Positions 13,018 to 23,915 of a stretch of DNA of 64,000 bases are shown piece by piece. The notes under the pieces were generated by a model. The model had not been told where the DNA came from. It did no database searches and saw nothing but the letters and a program-made list of their open reading frames with translations. The DNA is taken from assembly GCA_021307315.1 (NCBI GenBank), contig JAJSPD010000003.1:186001-250000 (forward strand), read 5' to 3'. This DNA is from Bisporella sp. PMI_857 (taxonomy: Eukaryota > Ascomycota > Leotiomycetes > Helotiales > Helotiaceae). Each line of letters starts with the position of its first letter. Position 1 is the first letter of the stretch. The translations under genes and the position numbers were made by a program.

Positions 13018-14908
13018 ATGACGATACCCAACTCAGTCACAGGGCGCTTCCACTCGCCGCCTGAACTTGAGGGGACCGATGTTACACCAGCACCTGCACT
13101 GGTCAACAAGAAGGAAGATGTCGATGTGGAGGTCCAGAAGCCTAAAGCACAAATTCTGGAGCGCGAACCTGGTGTTGCACGTGTTGAGGCACTTCAGGCG
13201 CTATGGGGAAAGAAGGGTAAATGGTTGGTGATCTCAGGGTTGGCCATGGTTATGATCATATAGTAAGTATTCCATACAACTTTTCATCAAGATATATCTG
13301 ATTAAACAGTGAATTGGACAATACAACATTGTATATTTACCAAAACTATGCAACTTCAGATTTCAATGCACTGTCTCTGTTGGCTTCACTCGGTACAGCA
13401 GGTTCCATTTTGTTCGCTGTTATCAAGCCACCTCTTGCCAAACTGTCCAATATCATCGGTCGAGGAGAAACGTACTGCATTACTATTGCCTGTTACTTAC
13501 TATCCTATATCCTCTGTGCGGCGGCGCCGAATATCAACGCATATGCAGCGGGCTATATCTTCCATGTTCTCGGTCAATCTGGCACTAATATCATGAACGA
13601 CATTGTGATTTCCGATATCTCGACAGCCAGGCAAAGAGGACTTGCCATCGCCATATCATTCTTTCCGTTCTTGATTATTCCTTGGGTTTCAGCCTTCATC
13701 ATCGATTCTGTGATTGGGGGAATTGGCTGGCGATGGGGTATTGGGATGTTTGCCATTCTTATGCCATTTTGTGCCAGTTTCATCATCACCACATTACTCT
13801 ACTACCAGGGCAAAGCAAAGAAAGATGGCCTGGTTTCCAAACAGAAAATCACGTTCTATGAGTTCTGCTCCCTCATCGATCTCGGGGGTGCAGTTCTTTT
13901 CACTACAGGGTTTTCCTGCGTGCTCCTTCCCTTCACTTTGGCAGCCACATCGACCAGAAAATGGAGTACTCCCTATCTCATTGCTCTTCTCGTGGTAGGT
14001 TGCGTATTGCTCATCGCCCTTCCTTTTTACGAGAATTACTTTGCAAAGTACCCTCTCGTTCCAATCCACTACTTCAAGAACTTCTCCATTCTCTCGTCAA
14101 TTCTGCTCATCGCGACCGACTCATTGGGCTTTGGATGCTCACACACCTATATCTACTCCTGGATCACAGTTTGCCACAACTTCAATGTTCGAGATGCGAC
14201 TTTCTACGTATATACAAATGGAATTACGCAATGTCTTTTTGGAATTGTTGGCGGTTTCATCATGCTGAAAACCCGACGCTTCAAGTGGCTCCTCATAGCT
14301 GCAGCAGTGATCCGCCTCATTGGATATGGTGTCATGATTCGTCTTCGGGGCTCGGACAATAGTCAAGCAGAACTATTCATTGTACAGCTCATCCAGGGTA
14401 TCGGGAGTGGCATCGTACAAACAGCCGTTCTGGTTTCCGCTCAGATTCAAGTGTGCCTCATGCACAGATGGCACAGATCACTGCACTGGTCATTTGCTTC
14501 TCATTCTTGGGATCAAGTATTGGATCATCGATCGCTGGGGGCATCTATACGAATACGTTCAAGGATGAATTGCGAAAGCAACTCGGTACCGGTGCCTCCC
14601 AGACCCTTATTGATAATACCTATGATTCGATCATTGGCGTTCTGCCAGTTTGGGGCACTTTTGAACGGACTGCGTTGAATCATGCTGTAAGCTCTGAATC
14701 ATACATGGAAGTAGAGTTGCGCTAATATATTTCAGTACTCTAACGTCATGAGATATATGACATATACAGCTTTAGCAAGTTCAGTGCCCGCATTTATTCT
14801 CGTGTGGTTCATGCCTGATGTCGAGCTACCGTAAGTTGTTTATCATGAACATTCAGTGCTTCGGTACTAATTAGTTATAGTGACAAAAACAACCTCATAG
14901 AAGATTGA
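13018..14908 (+). CDS. siderophore iron transporter-like MFS protein, frameshifted
   Basis: Model: exons 13018-13262, 13310-14686, 14736-14830 and 14881-14908, with introns of 47, 49 and 50 nt. The N-terminal part reads MVMIIYELDNTTLYIYQNYA across the first junction, a hallmark of ARN/Mir-type siderophore-iron permeases. It is followed by multi-pass membrane segments, GWRWGIGMFAI and the conserved tail PVWGTFERTALNHA, then VWFMPDVELPDKNNLIED. It would import ferric siderophores at the plasma membrane; 12-14 membrane segments and about 580 residues are expected. The reading frame breaks at 14451-14454: GTGT stands where GT is needed. Upstream residues VSAQIQ are in one frame and VPHAQMAQITALV continues two bases out. 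With the break the protein ends at 14678 and loses its last membrane segments. It is either a recent loss-of-function allele or a sequencing error; flanking codons and splice sites look intact. Confidence 0.8.
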
Positions 14909-16329
14909 CCCACACCGTTTCATTTATAGATAAAGACCTATCATTCAGTCATCCGTAATACCACGAGTTGCAGATATTTGCCAGACGATACCAGACATAT
15001 CTCACTAGCAGGACCATAAGTCTATCTTCTTAACACCACCTATGTGTTTATAACCATTCTTTAGTGATCTCAGTATGCAATTGATGCTTAACTGCAATTA
15101 CGTTTCATGCACCATTCACCAGACTTATTTTGTTTCGTAGGTAACAATGATCGTATGAGCCCTTGGCGGCATGTAAAGTACCTATTCTTCTTAGTTTCTC
15201 TGAATCTGATATAAAGATACTCTTCCGTATAGTTTAGCTACAGGTGTCCAAAATGACTTCAATCAATTCAATACTCTTTATTAATCCTCGATTTAATACT
15301 CAAACACCTAGTCTCCTCGTGAAGGATTGCATTGAAAAACTTTTGTCTATAGTGGGAAAGTTTTCAAATGTTGTCATACATAGTAACTCTGATCCCCTCG
15401 GGCCTCAAAAGGTTCTATGTAGTATGAATCTATTTTTTCAACTCTGTTATCAACCATTCAACAACAAAATATCCCTAATATCTCAGCACACTCCTCCAGC
15501 AAGCCGCCGCATGCCGTTGTCTTCCTCGGGTTCGAAATATTTCCTCTGCAGAAAGTCGACATATCCACATATCCTCCGGCACTTGACGCTTCTCGGGAAG
15601 CTAAATGCCCACAAATTTATTTTCAATATCGTTATAGCATCGGCCTCACCCCCAACATGCTTAACATTTAGCACCTGACTTTATAGCCATGAATAGCGTA
15701 GGTGCCCCATCTGTTTGTGGGACTTTACTATGAGCATCAAGATTCAACTATGCGGTCACCAATATGGCCTTCTCTGCATCAACAACTGATCTGTCTATAG
15801 GCAGCAAGCGGACAATCTTTACCTTATCCGCCATAGAAAAGTTGCACATATTGAACGAGTTCTTGTTCGCGAGCTACCACGTGCAGCTGTCGATGAATAA
15901 GGAGAACCTATTACCATAGTTATGACCACACCCAAAAGTTATATTCCCCCTTCAATGAATAGAGGACCTCCTGCCAAGATATCACTGATCTACAAGATCT
16001 TGGATGTAAAATATATGTAAACTTAGTCTATGTGCAAATGGATTAATTAACAAAATAGACTGTTATCATAGTACAGCAGATTTATTCAAAGCTCCTAGGA
16101 GAAATTGATTGGGCAATGGTTACAAAGCGCCCTTTGCTCTTCGGAGAATCTCTACTTTAATGATAGAAAATCGGGAAAATTCCCAGCATACTTCTACTAT
16201 CAAATTACTCCAATAAGTCTTGTTGGTATTACCTCACCTCCTTGATTATGGCAAAAGTAAAACATCCTTCAAACGCCATAAACAGCTTTCAGGAAATTAA
16301 TTGGTAGCCCACCAGCTGCCAGCCCGATC
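14909..16329. other. AT-rich intergenic, nothing recognised
   Basis: One open frame of 144 codons at 15244-15678 lacks any recognised domain and has no splice context. It ends at the decayed RING copy. Confidence 0.4.
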
Positions 16330-16925
16330 CGACACGTAAGTTCAGTCGTTGAGGCACTTCTGATCACCAGCACTGTATCTATAGAAAACAGCTCCTGTCA
16401 AATATATTACGGCGAGTTCTCAGTCAAGGCCTTTCTACAACCATGTAGACATGCATTTAATCTCCTATGTATCGAAGAGTGGTTCGAATAGCGTGTGGAC
16501 GAGAATAGTCCATGTCTAATCTGCTAGATCAAAGTAACTGTATCAACAGGGCCACAATCAAGAAACTCCAGAGAACAGATATTTGCAGAATGGAAGAATA
16601 AGATGTTCCGGAAGCTATGCAAGTTGAGGTACAAGAGAGACCGAGATCGCCGGTACCCCCGAACACCATTTCAACACAGAAGTGAGGCCGGACAAGCAAG
16701 ACAGTGGTCGTGACCTCCACGAGCAGTAGGAGATTTGAGCAGATAATAACGAAGCAATTCACGTGGAAGGTGCTAGATAAACACAGGAGAAGAAGGAGAA
16801 GCACAGAGAGGTTAGGCTGGACAGAGGGATAGGGAACAGAGAGGGCAGGAGGAACGTAGGAGTGAACGAGAGTTAAGGCATAGACGTCGGACAAAGAGAC
16901 TTTTGGAACTGCAAGTAATAATTAT
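16330..16925 (+). pseudogene. decayed RING-finger gene (family relic)
   Basis: At 16396-16524 one frame reads a degraded RING: CQIYYGEFSVKAFLQPCRHA, then FNLLCIEEWFE, a stop, and ENSPCLIC. This aligns residue by residue with the intact RING at 22.5 kb (CPICYDEFSVRVVIQPC, then HEFDLHCIERW and CPMC). The second zinc Cys has become Tyr, the Asp at position five has become Asn, and in-frame stops occur. Further downstream (to about 16925) Glu/Arg/Gln-rich sequence with stops (for example EERRSERELRHRRRTKRLL) resembles the charged C-terminal halves of the neighbours. A dead member of the tandem family. Confidence 0.7.
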
Positions 16926-17852
16926 ATCTGAAATAATTAAGGGTAATTCCAGAGATACTATATAGATGTTCATGGGAGCACAAGGAGGCGTAGAGTGAGC
17001 ACACAAAGAGATATTAGGACAATTAAGCGTTGAGTAGAGTAAGAGATGAATGACAGAAAATATGGCATAGATTTGAACAACCTTCCTCATTATTTACAGA
17101 TTACAAATACTCACTTCTAGGGTGATGTTGTCCTCAATGAGTTGTATTTGAAGGAACTACCTACTGGTTAGGATGTTATTCGCCGAGACTCCGAATGGAG
17201 TAATTTATAAATAATACCGTTCTTGACACTTGCACAAAGTTTACGCAACCACCTCATCATTGAACAAGTTAACTGGATACAATTACATCTAGGTCGATGA
17301 GGACATTTAGTGCGGAATCATATTGAGAATCAGGTCTAGGTTGAACAGCAATCTGAAGTCTCAAGTTCCAGAGTACCAGCCCACGTCCCACTGCGAAATA
17401 TCCGATATAGCTCGAACCAAGAGTGCATAGGGTCCACAGCATATTACGCGTATGTATAGCCTATATAAAAAAGAAGAATATTCCGGAATCACAAAGGCTT
17501 AAATTCTAACCCCTGCGCAGTCTGAATTGTTAATGCACTCAGCAGCATTTCCATTAACTGACTCGTCATCACTTTTGCGATTTCGATCGCAATCACGATC
17601 ACGGTCACGACACTGCATCCAAACGACAGCCTAGCGGCTAAAACTAGTAAGTAAGAAGATTTAATTTGTTTCTATTTTTCTGGTCTCTTGAGACAAGCTT
17701 TGCAACTAGGAACTTGAAATCTATTGTCTTTTTTTTCTATACGAAACAAAGCTGGTCTGTCCTCGATCTCTTTTGTGCGTTCTATTTTCGTATTTGTTGC
17801 TAAGGGGTTTACTAATTGCACATAGTCCAACAATATCTCGAAGGATTCGATC
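16926..17852. other. intergenic, upstream of the first intact RING gene
   Basis: No coding sequence recognised. A short purine/pyrimidine-patterned stretch with repeated GATCGCAATCACGATCACGGT-like units lies at about 17580-17610, just before the RING gene. Confidence 0.35.
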
Positions 17853-18746
17853 ATGGAAGACTTCAGAGACAGCAGCTGCCCCATCTGCATGGAATATTTC
17901 ACCACCCGTGTGACTGTTAAGCCGTGTCGACATGAATTTGACTTCCATTGCATCAAAGAGTGGAGCAGAGGCCGTTATCACAATGATAGGAATGTTCCCT
18001 GTCCACTATGCTTGGGTTCCATCGCCTCTATTGGAGATATACCTATACTTGAAATAAATCATGGTCCGATTTATGACGGATTCAACAGAGATGAAAATCA
18101 AGCACTGACTGGGCTCGATTCACTTCATGAACAGACAAGACGCCAGTACATCCAAAACGAACAACAAGTGGAGCAGCTGAGAGGAGAGCAGCAGATAATT
18201 TCGGAAATTTTAAGGACCGGGCTTCAAAGAATGACTATATTGTTGGATCGTCATAGTAGAGATGTCACCGACCGCTTGGAACGCGTGATAGTTGCTATTA
18301 GGAGACTTGAATTCTTGAACGAAAGTAGCAGTGACAGGCAGGGTCGAGCGGAACTGGCAATTGATAGGATCATGGATATTGTTGAGGAACTTCTGGAGGG
18401 CAGACCGGGCCAACCGCAGCATCAAGAACAAGAGAGAGAGTCAAGGGAAGCGAATAGCGTGGTGCAACAAGATCTACAGGCAACAGTACCAGGTCCAGGA
18501 CAACGATACTCAGCGTGGGAGACAAGATTTGCGCAAGGTCCTGTGGTAGGGGTACGAAGACAAGCTCAACAATATTTAGAGCGAGCCAGAAGGCAGTTAG
18601 AGGAGAGAATTGGCCAACGAGTTGTGAACAGTGAGAGCCTGGAGCAAGACCGGAGATTAGAAGAGAGAGACCAGATGCAATACAACGACGGGCGATTCGA
18701 ACTGGGATCACTACCAGTGGAAAGAGAATATAATTTGCCAGGATGA
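17853..18746 (+). CDS. RING-finger protein, family copy 1 (intact)
   Basis: Single exon, 297 residues. N-terminal RING: Cys9-x2-Cys12, Cys25-x-His27, Asp30, Cys33, Cys50-x2-Cys53 (SSCPICMEYF, KPCRHEFDFHCIKEW, PCPLC). The fifth ligand position, normally Cys or His, is Asp30; the Trp37 after the sixth ligand is the residue that usually contacts the E2. Residues 90-160 are helix-prone and Gln/Glu/Arg-rich (LHEQTRRQYIQNEQQVEQL), probably coiled coil. The C-terminal half is Arg/Gln/Glu-rich and probably disordered, with QYLERARRQLEERIGQR near the end. No membrane segment or signal peptide. A role as ubiquitin ligase is inferred from the RING. Same orientation as the other RING copies at 16.3, 19.8 and 22.5 kb, consistent with tandem duplication. 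Confidence 0.85.
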   Translation: MEDFRDSSCPICMEYFTTRVTVKPCRHEFDFHCIKEWSRGRYHNDRNVPCPLCLGSIASIGDIPILEINHGPIYDGFNRDENQALTGLDSLHEQTRRQYIQNEQQVEQLRGEQQIISEILRTGLQRMTILLDRHSRDVTDRLERVIVAIRRLEFLNESSSDRQGRAELAIDRIMDIVEELLEGRPGQPQHQEQERESREANSVVQQDLQATVPGPGQRYSAWETRFAQGPVVGVRRQAQQYLERARRQLEERIGQRVVNSESLEQDRRLEERDQMQYNDGRFELGSLPVEREYNLPG

Positions 18747-19763
18747 TGCCGTACAAGAGCATTCAAGAAGAGTACATTACACAAATCCAACCTCTCCTAA
18801 GACGGGTTTATAGGGCCTATTTTGAAACGAACTTGTCACTTGTTTTATTTCCAGTTACAGTTAGGTGGATCTCAGCATATGGAAGTCTCTCGGGTGTTCT
18901 ATATGAAAGCTATGGGATAGTAAGGCGTTGTAAAGACGGTTGGGAATATGGCAAACAGACGAAAATTGTGGCTGATGGGGTGATTGCATGATTAGTATAG
19001 AGTATAGAAGACTTTGTAGATACTATAGCAGAATAAGGTGATCAATATAATCACCATAGGCATAAAACGGAGATCTATTCTTCCGATCACAGTCAGACAA
19101 CGATCGGGATAGATCTACTTCTCAACAAGTCCGCGAGAGCTTCATGTTTTTACTTCTAAAATATCCATGCAAAAGAGTAATAATTATATAAGGTCAACTT
19201 TTTTGACTTTGTTGCGGGATTACATGTGAGGGCCTACCTACTACATCAATCTTCTTGCCTCCAAGCTCCGGGAGTATCACAGATTCTCTAGCTTTGGTAA
19301 TTTTTATCTCTCGAGCATTTCGGTGTTAAAATGCAATGCAAGGCAGGCTAGCGAGTTATATATATGACATTAATAGCAGGTCACTGCAATATCACAGGAA
19401 TTTTTAATACAATGCAGATTTAATTTCTAGGTCTTCACCCAACTATAATACATATTGATTCACCGCAATTTTTTTAGAAGCACAACGCTAACGGGCTCGC
19501 ATAGATAAAACCAATCTTAGAGAATGATTTCTGCACCTGTTTCTAACATTTTCTCATGTGCGATGCAGATTAAAGAGTTTCCCAACCCACAGCCTTATCA
19601 CAACTTCTCTGGAACCGCGGCAATATCTTGTTTACGAATCCTCAGAATATTTGCACCTTCTTAATACTATCTATCAAAATTTAATATCTCCATTAAGCTA
19701 CTATTCTTCTCGATCTCCCTCAACAAACTTCGAGATACAGATTCGTTAGTACGTCGTTTCAAT
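18747..19763. other. intergenic between RING copies
   Basis: No gene recognised. AT-rich, with short open frames only. Confidence 0.4.
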
Positions 19764-20273
19764 ATGCCAAACCCTATATCCAGTCAGGGCGTTTCACGGG
19801 CTCCAACTTCAGTTGGAGACAACTCATGTCCGATTTGCTACGATAGTATCAAGAAGCAAGTCACTCTAGAACCTTGTAATCATATATTTGATCTTCGATG
19901 CATCACAAAATGGTTTGGGGAGAAACGGATTGCTGTTGAGGCGGAGGAGGAGACTGTCAGTTACACATGCCCTATCTGTCGCACAAAGAGCACTCACATG
20001 AATGGTATCCCAATGGCAATCATACTGCCCTGTCCTCCTGAGCTGTATGAAGAAATTGATAAATATGAAGCTATATGGGGAGTAGAGGAGTCATCATCTC
20101 AGTATCAGGGAAATCCCAGTGCTACTCAGGTCGAAATAAATCAGGAAGCAACTCAGCATGAGGGTCGGAATGGTGGTGGCTCTGATGAGCCACAAAGCAC
20201 TGTATACGAACCCCTCGAGCTTGAAATAGAGCAATCAGAAGCAGGATCCCCAGGAACAGAAGCACAGCAATGA
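19764..20273 (+). CDS. RING-finger protein, family copy 2 (truncated)
   Basis: 169 residues up to the first TGA. RING: Cys22-x2-Cys25, Cys38-x-His40, Asp43, Cys46, then a longer loop to Cys69-x2-Cys72 (SCPICYDSI, LEPCNHIFDLRCITKWF, YTCPICRTK). Again Asp is at the fifth ligand position and Trp50 is conserved. A low-complexity Glu/Gln/Ser/Gly tail follows. The stop at 20271 is probably secondary: the same frame continues after it with coding-like sequence (see the next entry), so the ancestral protein was longer. A truncated RING-only protein could still be expressed and bind E2 enzymes. Same family and strand as copies at 17.9 and 22.5 kb. Confidence 0.7.
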   Translation: MPNPISSQGVSRAPTSVGDNSCPICYDSIKKQVTLEPCNHIFDLRCITKWFGEKRIAVEAEEETVSYTCPICRTKSTHMNGIPMAIILPCPPELYEEIDKYEAIWGVEESSSQYQGNPSATQVEINQEATQHEGRNGGGSDEPQSTVYEPLELEIEQSEAGSPGTEAQQ

Positions 20274-21549
20274 TCCCGCTGTGACCGGCTCCGTCACTGG
20301 CAGTCTAGGCCGGTGTATGGAGGACTCAGATTCCCAGTTGCGAGGTATGGGTATCCAAGCGACGAAGATTGTGGTGAACAAGATGATTTATGATCTGGTG
20401 TATGGTGTAGAGAACGCCATGAGCTTCGGAGACAACGAGCCCAGGAGGTAGCAGAGATCAGGGTCGAGAAAGCTAGACGTCTAGCCGAACGCGAAAGGCA
20501 TCGAGAGCATTGGATATATCATGAAGAGCAAGTGCCAGCCATAGTAATAGACACGGCCAGACTCCTGACAATGGAATGGCTCACTCAACTGGCTCGGACT
20601 CAGGAGTCACAAATGAAAATGACAGGACCGAAATCTCTAATTGTGAGAGTGAAGCTTTTCCAGTACCACAGACAAGAATTCATGAGCACTTGCTTCAAGC
20701 AGTAGAAGCAGCTCAGGCGTTCCAAGATCAAGAAGTTTCACATGCCTTATACGAGGATGGAATGCTACGAGCTGAGACAGATATCGGCCATGAAGATATC
20801 ATGTCCTATACTGCAGAACAATAGTTCGAGGATGGGGGCCAGTATTTAAGCGAGGATAAAGACGAATTGAATTTAATTCCAGAACGAGGACTACATCGCG
20901 AAAGTCATAATGCTCAGAGTAATAGGTTCAAAGACGATGCAAAACTTCTACACAGCAATTTTGAAGGGATCAGTGCTGGGGATCACTTCTTGGAACATGG
21001 AGACCAGCATTTCAGACACGAAGATAATATTCAAAGAAACCAAGGCCAAGAACTCTCAGATGCTGAAGTGCGAGAAGAATGCTTTATATTCGCTCAATTG
21101 GGTTTAGCAGAAGACTGAGATGATGATGAATCGATTACTTGGGGCGGGCCATCGCGCTTGAAGCAATTGCAACTTCATGAAAGTGCTCCGTCTTTGAATT
21201 TATATAGAGTATTGCGTCAAGTTGGCAACCATCACAATAACAAAGCTCAAGAGGTCGCGGCAGAGGATTATAGCGAGGCCCAAAGGGGCAGAGCAATACA
21301 TATGGGGGACCATCAGTCCATAGTAGATGAAGTATGCAGACGACGGTAGAATGGTGAGTGGGCTGAGGGGGCCGGTCGGACAGAAGCCGTCGTGGCCGAT
21401 CACGATCCCCTAGGCGGGCGGGCAATGGGGAAGAGCACAGATACCGGAAGATGCCGCGAGAGAGAGCATCAGCGGTTTGGAGAGGTGGTTGGATATTTCC
21501 AAGAGTCGATAGGCGTCTCGAGGGGTCACCAAACGCCTCCGAACCTGTA
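20274..21549 (+). pseudogene. degraded 3' part of RING copy 2
   Basis: Directly after the TGA at 20271-20273 the same frame continues to about 20708 with one further TGA (20397), including strongly coding-like charged helix sequence (RRQRAQEVAEIRVEKARRLA, then ERERHREHW). A second frame then takes over from about 20576, running through TAG (20822), TGA (21116) and TAG (21347) to a final TAG at about 21547. It encodes Glu/Asp/His-rich sequence such as RIHEHLLQAVEAAQAFQDQE. All the stops are TGA or TAG, compatible with C-to-T changes at CGA and CAG codons. Read together, this is the decayed remainder of a RING protein about as large as the 480-residue copy at 22.5 kb. Confidence 0.55.
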
Positions 21550-22472
21550 GAAATAACGACGAGCCTTGAGATATTGTAAAACCTTTGCTAGCTTAATCAC
21601 AATTGATGTTTTAAGGGACACAAACTTTGAACTCACTTTAATGAGCTTCAGAGCTGTATTATCGTTAACCTTGAATCTATTGCTTGATGCTGTCTTTACA
21701 TAACATCTTTGGAACATTGTTGTCTTAGCCACAGACTTCCGAAAAGTAGGCTAGATCAACCCCCTTCCACATCTAAATCAAAGCTTGACCCATGTGAATT
21801 CATGAGGTATATATAGAGACTTGTCATATAGAATTGGGCAGAAGCCGAGTAACAGTGGAGTTCATGTAACTTCATCATAAAGGTTGTGATAATATTCACA
21901 GGCAATTCTTTTAAATCGTCACTTCATCTTGGAACCTGGCAGATCGCTAGGGGTTTCAGGTGCTAGACTCAGTCTTAGCAACCTTTGAATATGTTAAGAG
22001 AGAATACTCACTTTCTCTGACATTTGAATCGATGGATAAGGCGGCGATCTGGTGCTGAGCTTGTAACTGGACAAAGACTCGCGGGCGGTGAAGGTGAATT
22101 CTGTTAGGCGCGGTCTTGCTGAGTTTAGAGATAGAAAGCGGCGACAAATTTCCCATTTGTAACCATAAAATTGGTTTAACAGAACATCATCAAAAATCTC
22201 CTAACCTTGAAAAGTTGGCAGACTAGAAGGCTTCAAGATCTAGAGTGCTCTTAGATTAAACTCAAACCTAGGTTGCATGATCAGATCACGCCCTTCTAGG
22301 ATTCAGATTCGTCTCTTCGCTTTCCAGACGCGCTCCGGCGTGACTCTGTATTCCTAGCGCCGTCTGCTGTTAGTATGTGATGCTTGAATGAAGATATAAC
22401 GCCTTTATTTCCTCTAACATTCAATTAGCTCTTTACAACTCTCTTACCGACAAGACGCTTCAAAGAACCAAG
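21550..22472. other. intergenic, upstream of the large RING gene
   Basis: No coding sequence recognised on either strand. Confidence 0.4.
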
Positions 22473-23915
22473 ATGTCTGACCCAGGCACTTCCGCAGAGT
22501 CATCCCCCCTATCCGTCGATGATTCGTCTTCTCTCAATATATGCCCGATCTGTTATGATGAATTTAGTGTGCGTGTTGTCATTCAACCCTGCAACCACGA
22601 GTTCGATCTCCACTGTATTGAGAGATGGCATCAAACGACCACGCGTCGATTGACGCAATGTCCAATGTGCCGCAGAGAAATTACTACTATTGGTGAGAAT
22701 ACCATTGATGATATTGATATATCTCGCTTCCAACAATCCCACCATCCTTTTTCATCACTTCGAATGGCCAATTTCAATCTGCAAGAACATCTAGCCAGAT
22801 CACCGCTTAGTCAATTCCTTGAGCACATAGCTGAATTTGGGAGGCTAGATTATGAGATCACCGATGAACCTCCAAATCTTATGGATGATGCAAGAACGCA
22901 GGAACAGGAGAGGCGTAGGATTGTAGAGGAGGAGGCGCTGGCTGAATTGGAGTTTGAGCACAGTCTTATAGACGCACAAAGACGCCTGGTTCAGTCAAGT
23001 GTTCGAACATCTGACAGTAACTTGGAAGCATTGAGGTACCTGCATGATCAGCAAAGAACTTATCAAGGGGAGGAAGATGAAGATTATCCGCTGTTGAGAG
23101 GTCTCCAACCGCCACAATTCGAACTCGATGCTTCAAGACGACAACTTTCTGATCTTGACATGGAAGATACACAGTCGAGTGATGTCCCTGAAAGAGATTC
23201 AGCGCAAGCTTCGGCCACCATACGCGATCTGTCGCCTTATCAGATGGCTATTGACTTTCAACACAGAAATGCTACGGCGAACAGAAACGCAGATTTGGGA
23301 GAGGGTGAGGTATTGGCACAGAACTCAAGTCATCGTCCCAGATCTCTTTCGCGAATATCATCAGGATCGCTGGGAAATAACACTCAAGAAGCAGCTTTGG
23401 AGGCCATACACCTTGGATCGACTCACATGGCTAGATTCTCGGGTAGAGAGGTAGAGCAAACAAGTTCCACTACAACAGAAAGACGTGTACTCGCAAGAGC
23501 CCAAGACAATGACACCGCCTCAGCTGCTCAAAACCTTCACGGAAGAGTGAGCAGAATACAACAACGCTTGGAGACAAGAATAGCACGACATAGCCCTATG
23601 AACAATGAGGTTACAGGAGCCGCTGAGCTTGGCCCATCCGGCTTTGATCCACTTGCCTTTTCTGTCCCTTGGCCCGCCATATATCCAGAAGATATTCAAA
23701 TATATCGCAACAATCCAGAAATGAGGTACTCATCACAAATGTTAGACCCACTTGGTCTCACATTGGGTTTTGTTGTTTCTCGTTCTAGTGTAGTAGGTCG
23801 ATCAGCTGAGGAGAGAGCCACAGGGCAGATTTTGGAACCCGCCGAGCCCGCCGTTCCAGGCCAAAGACCTCACTTTCAATCAGCCCAATCCCAACAGGGC
23901 ACCGACATCGAATAA
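22473..23915 (+). CDS. RING-finger protein, family copy 3 (intact, long)
   Basis: Single exon, 480 residues. N-terminal RING: Cys24-x2-Cys27, Cys40-x-His42, Asp45, Cys48, Cys63-x2-Cys66 (NICPICYDEFSVRV, QPCNHEFDLHCIERW, QCPMCRREI). Asp replaces Cys/His at ligand five. After the RING come a mixed charged helical region (RTQEQERRRIVEEEALAELE) and a long Ser/Gln/Arg/Glu-rich, probably disordered tail. No other domain or membrane segment was recognised. Expected activity is E2-dependent ubiquitin transfer; substrate unknown. It is the longest member of the local tandem family and gives the reference for reading the decayed copies at 16.3 and 20.3 kb. Confidence 0.85.
   Translation: MSDPGTSAESSPLSVDDSSSLNICPICYDEFSVRVVIQPCNHEFDLHCIERWHQTTTRRLTQCPMCRREITTIGENTIDDIDISRFQQSHHPFSSLRMANFNLQEHLARSPLSQFLEHIAEFGRLDYEITDEPPNLMDDARTQEQERRRIVEEEALAELEFEHSLIDAQRRLVQSSVRTSDSNLEALRYLHDQQRTYQGEEDEDYPLLRGLQPPQFELDASRRQLSDLDMEDTQSSDVPERDSAQASATIRDLSPYQMAIDFQHRNATANRNADLGEGEVLAQNSSHRPRSLSRISSGSLGNNTQEAALEAIHLGSTHMARFSGREVEQTSSTTTERRVLARAQDNDTASAAQNLHGRVSRIQQRLETRIARHSPMNNEVTGAAELGPSGFDPLAFSVPWPAIYPEDIQIYRNNPEMRYSSQMLDPLGLTLGFVVSRSSVVGRSAEERATGQILEPAEPAVPGQRPHFQSAQSQQGTDIE

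Noticed and set aside
15244..15678. 144-codon + strand open frame
   Set aside because: Low-complexity, hydrophobic/Ser-rich translation without recognisable features; AT-rich surroundings.
16529..17090. Minus-strand open frames with many Leu/Val/Cys codons
   Set aside because: They are complements of the Glu/Arg/Gln-rich tail of the decayed RING copy, which explains the apparent hydrophobic protein.
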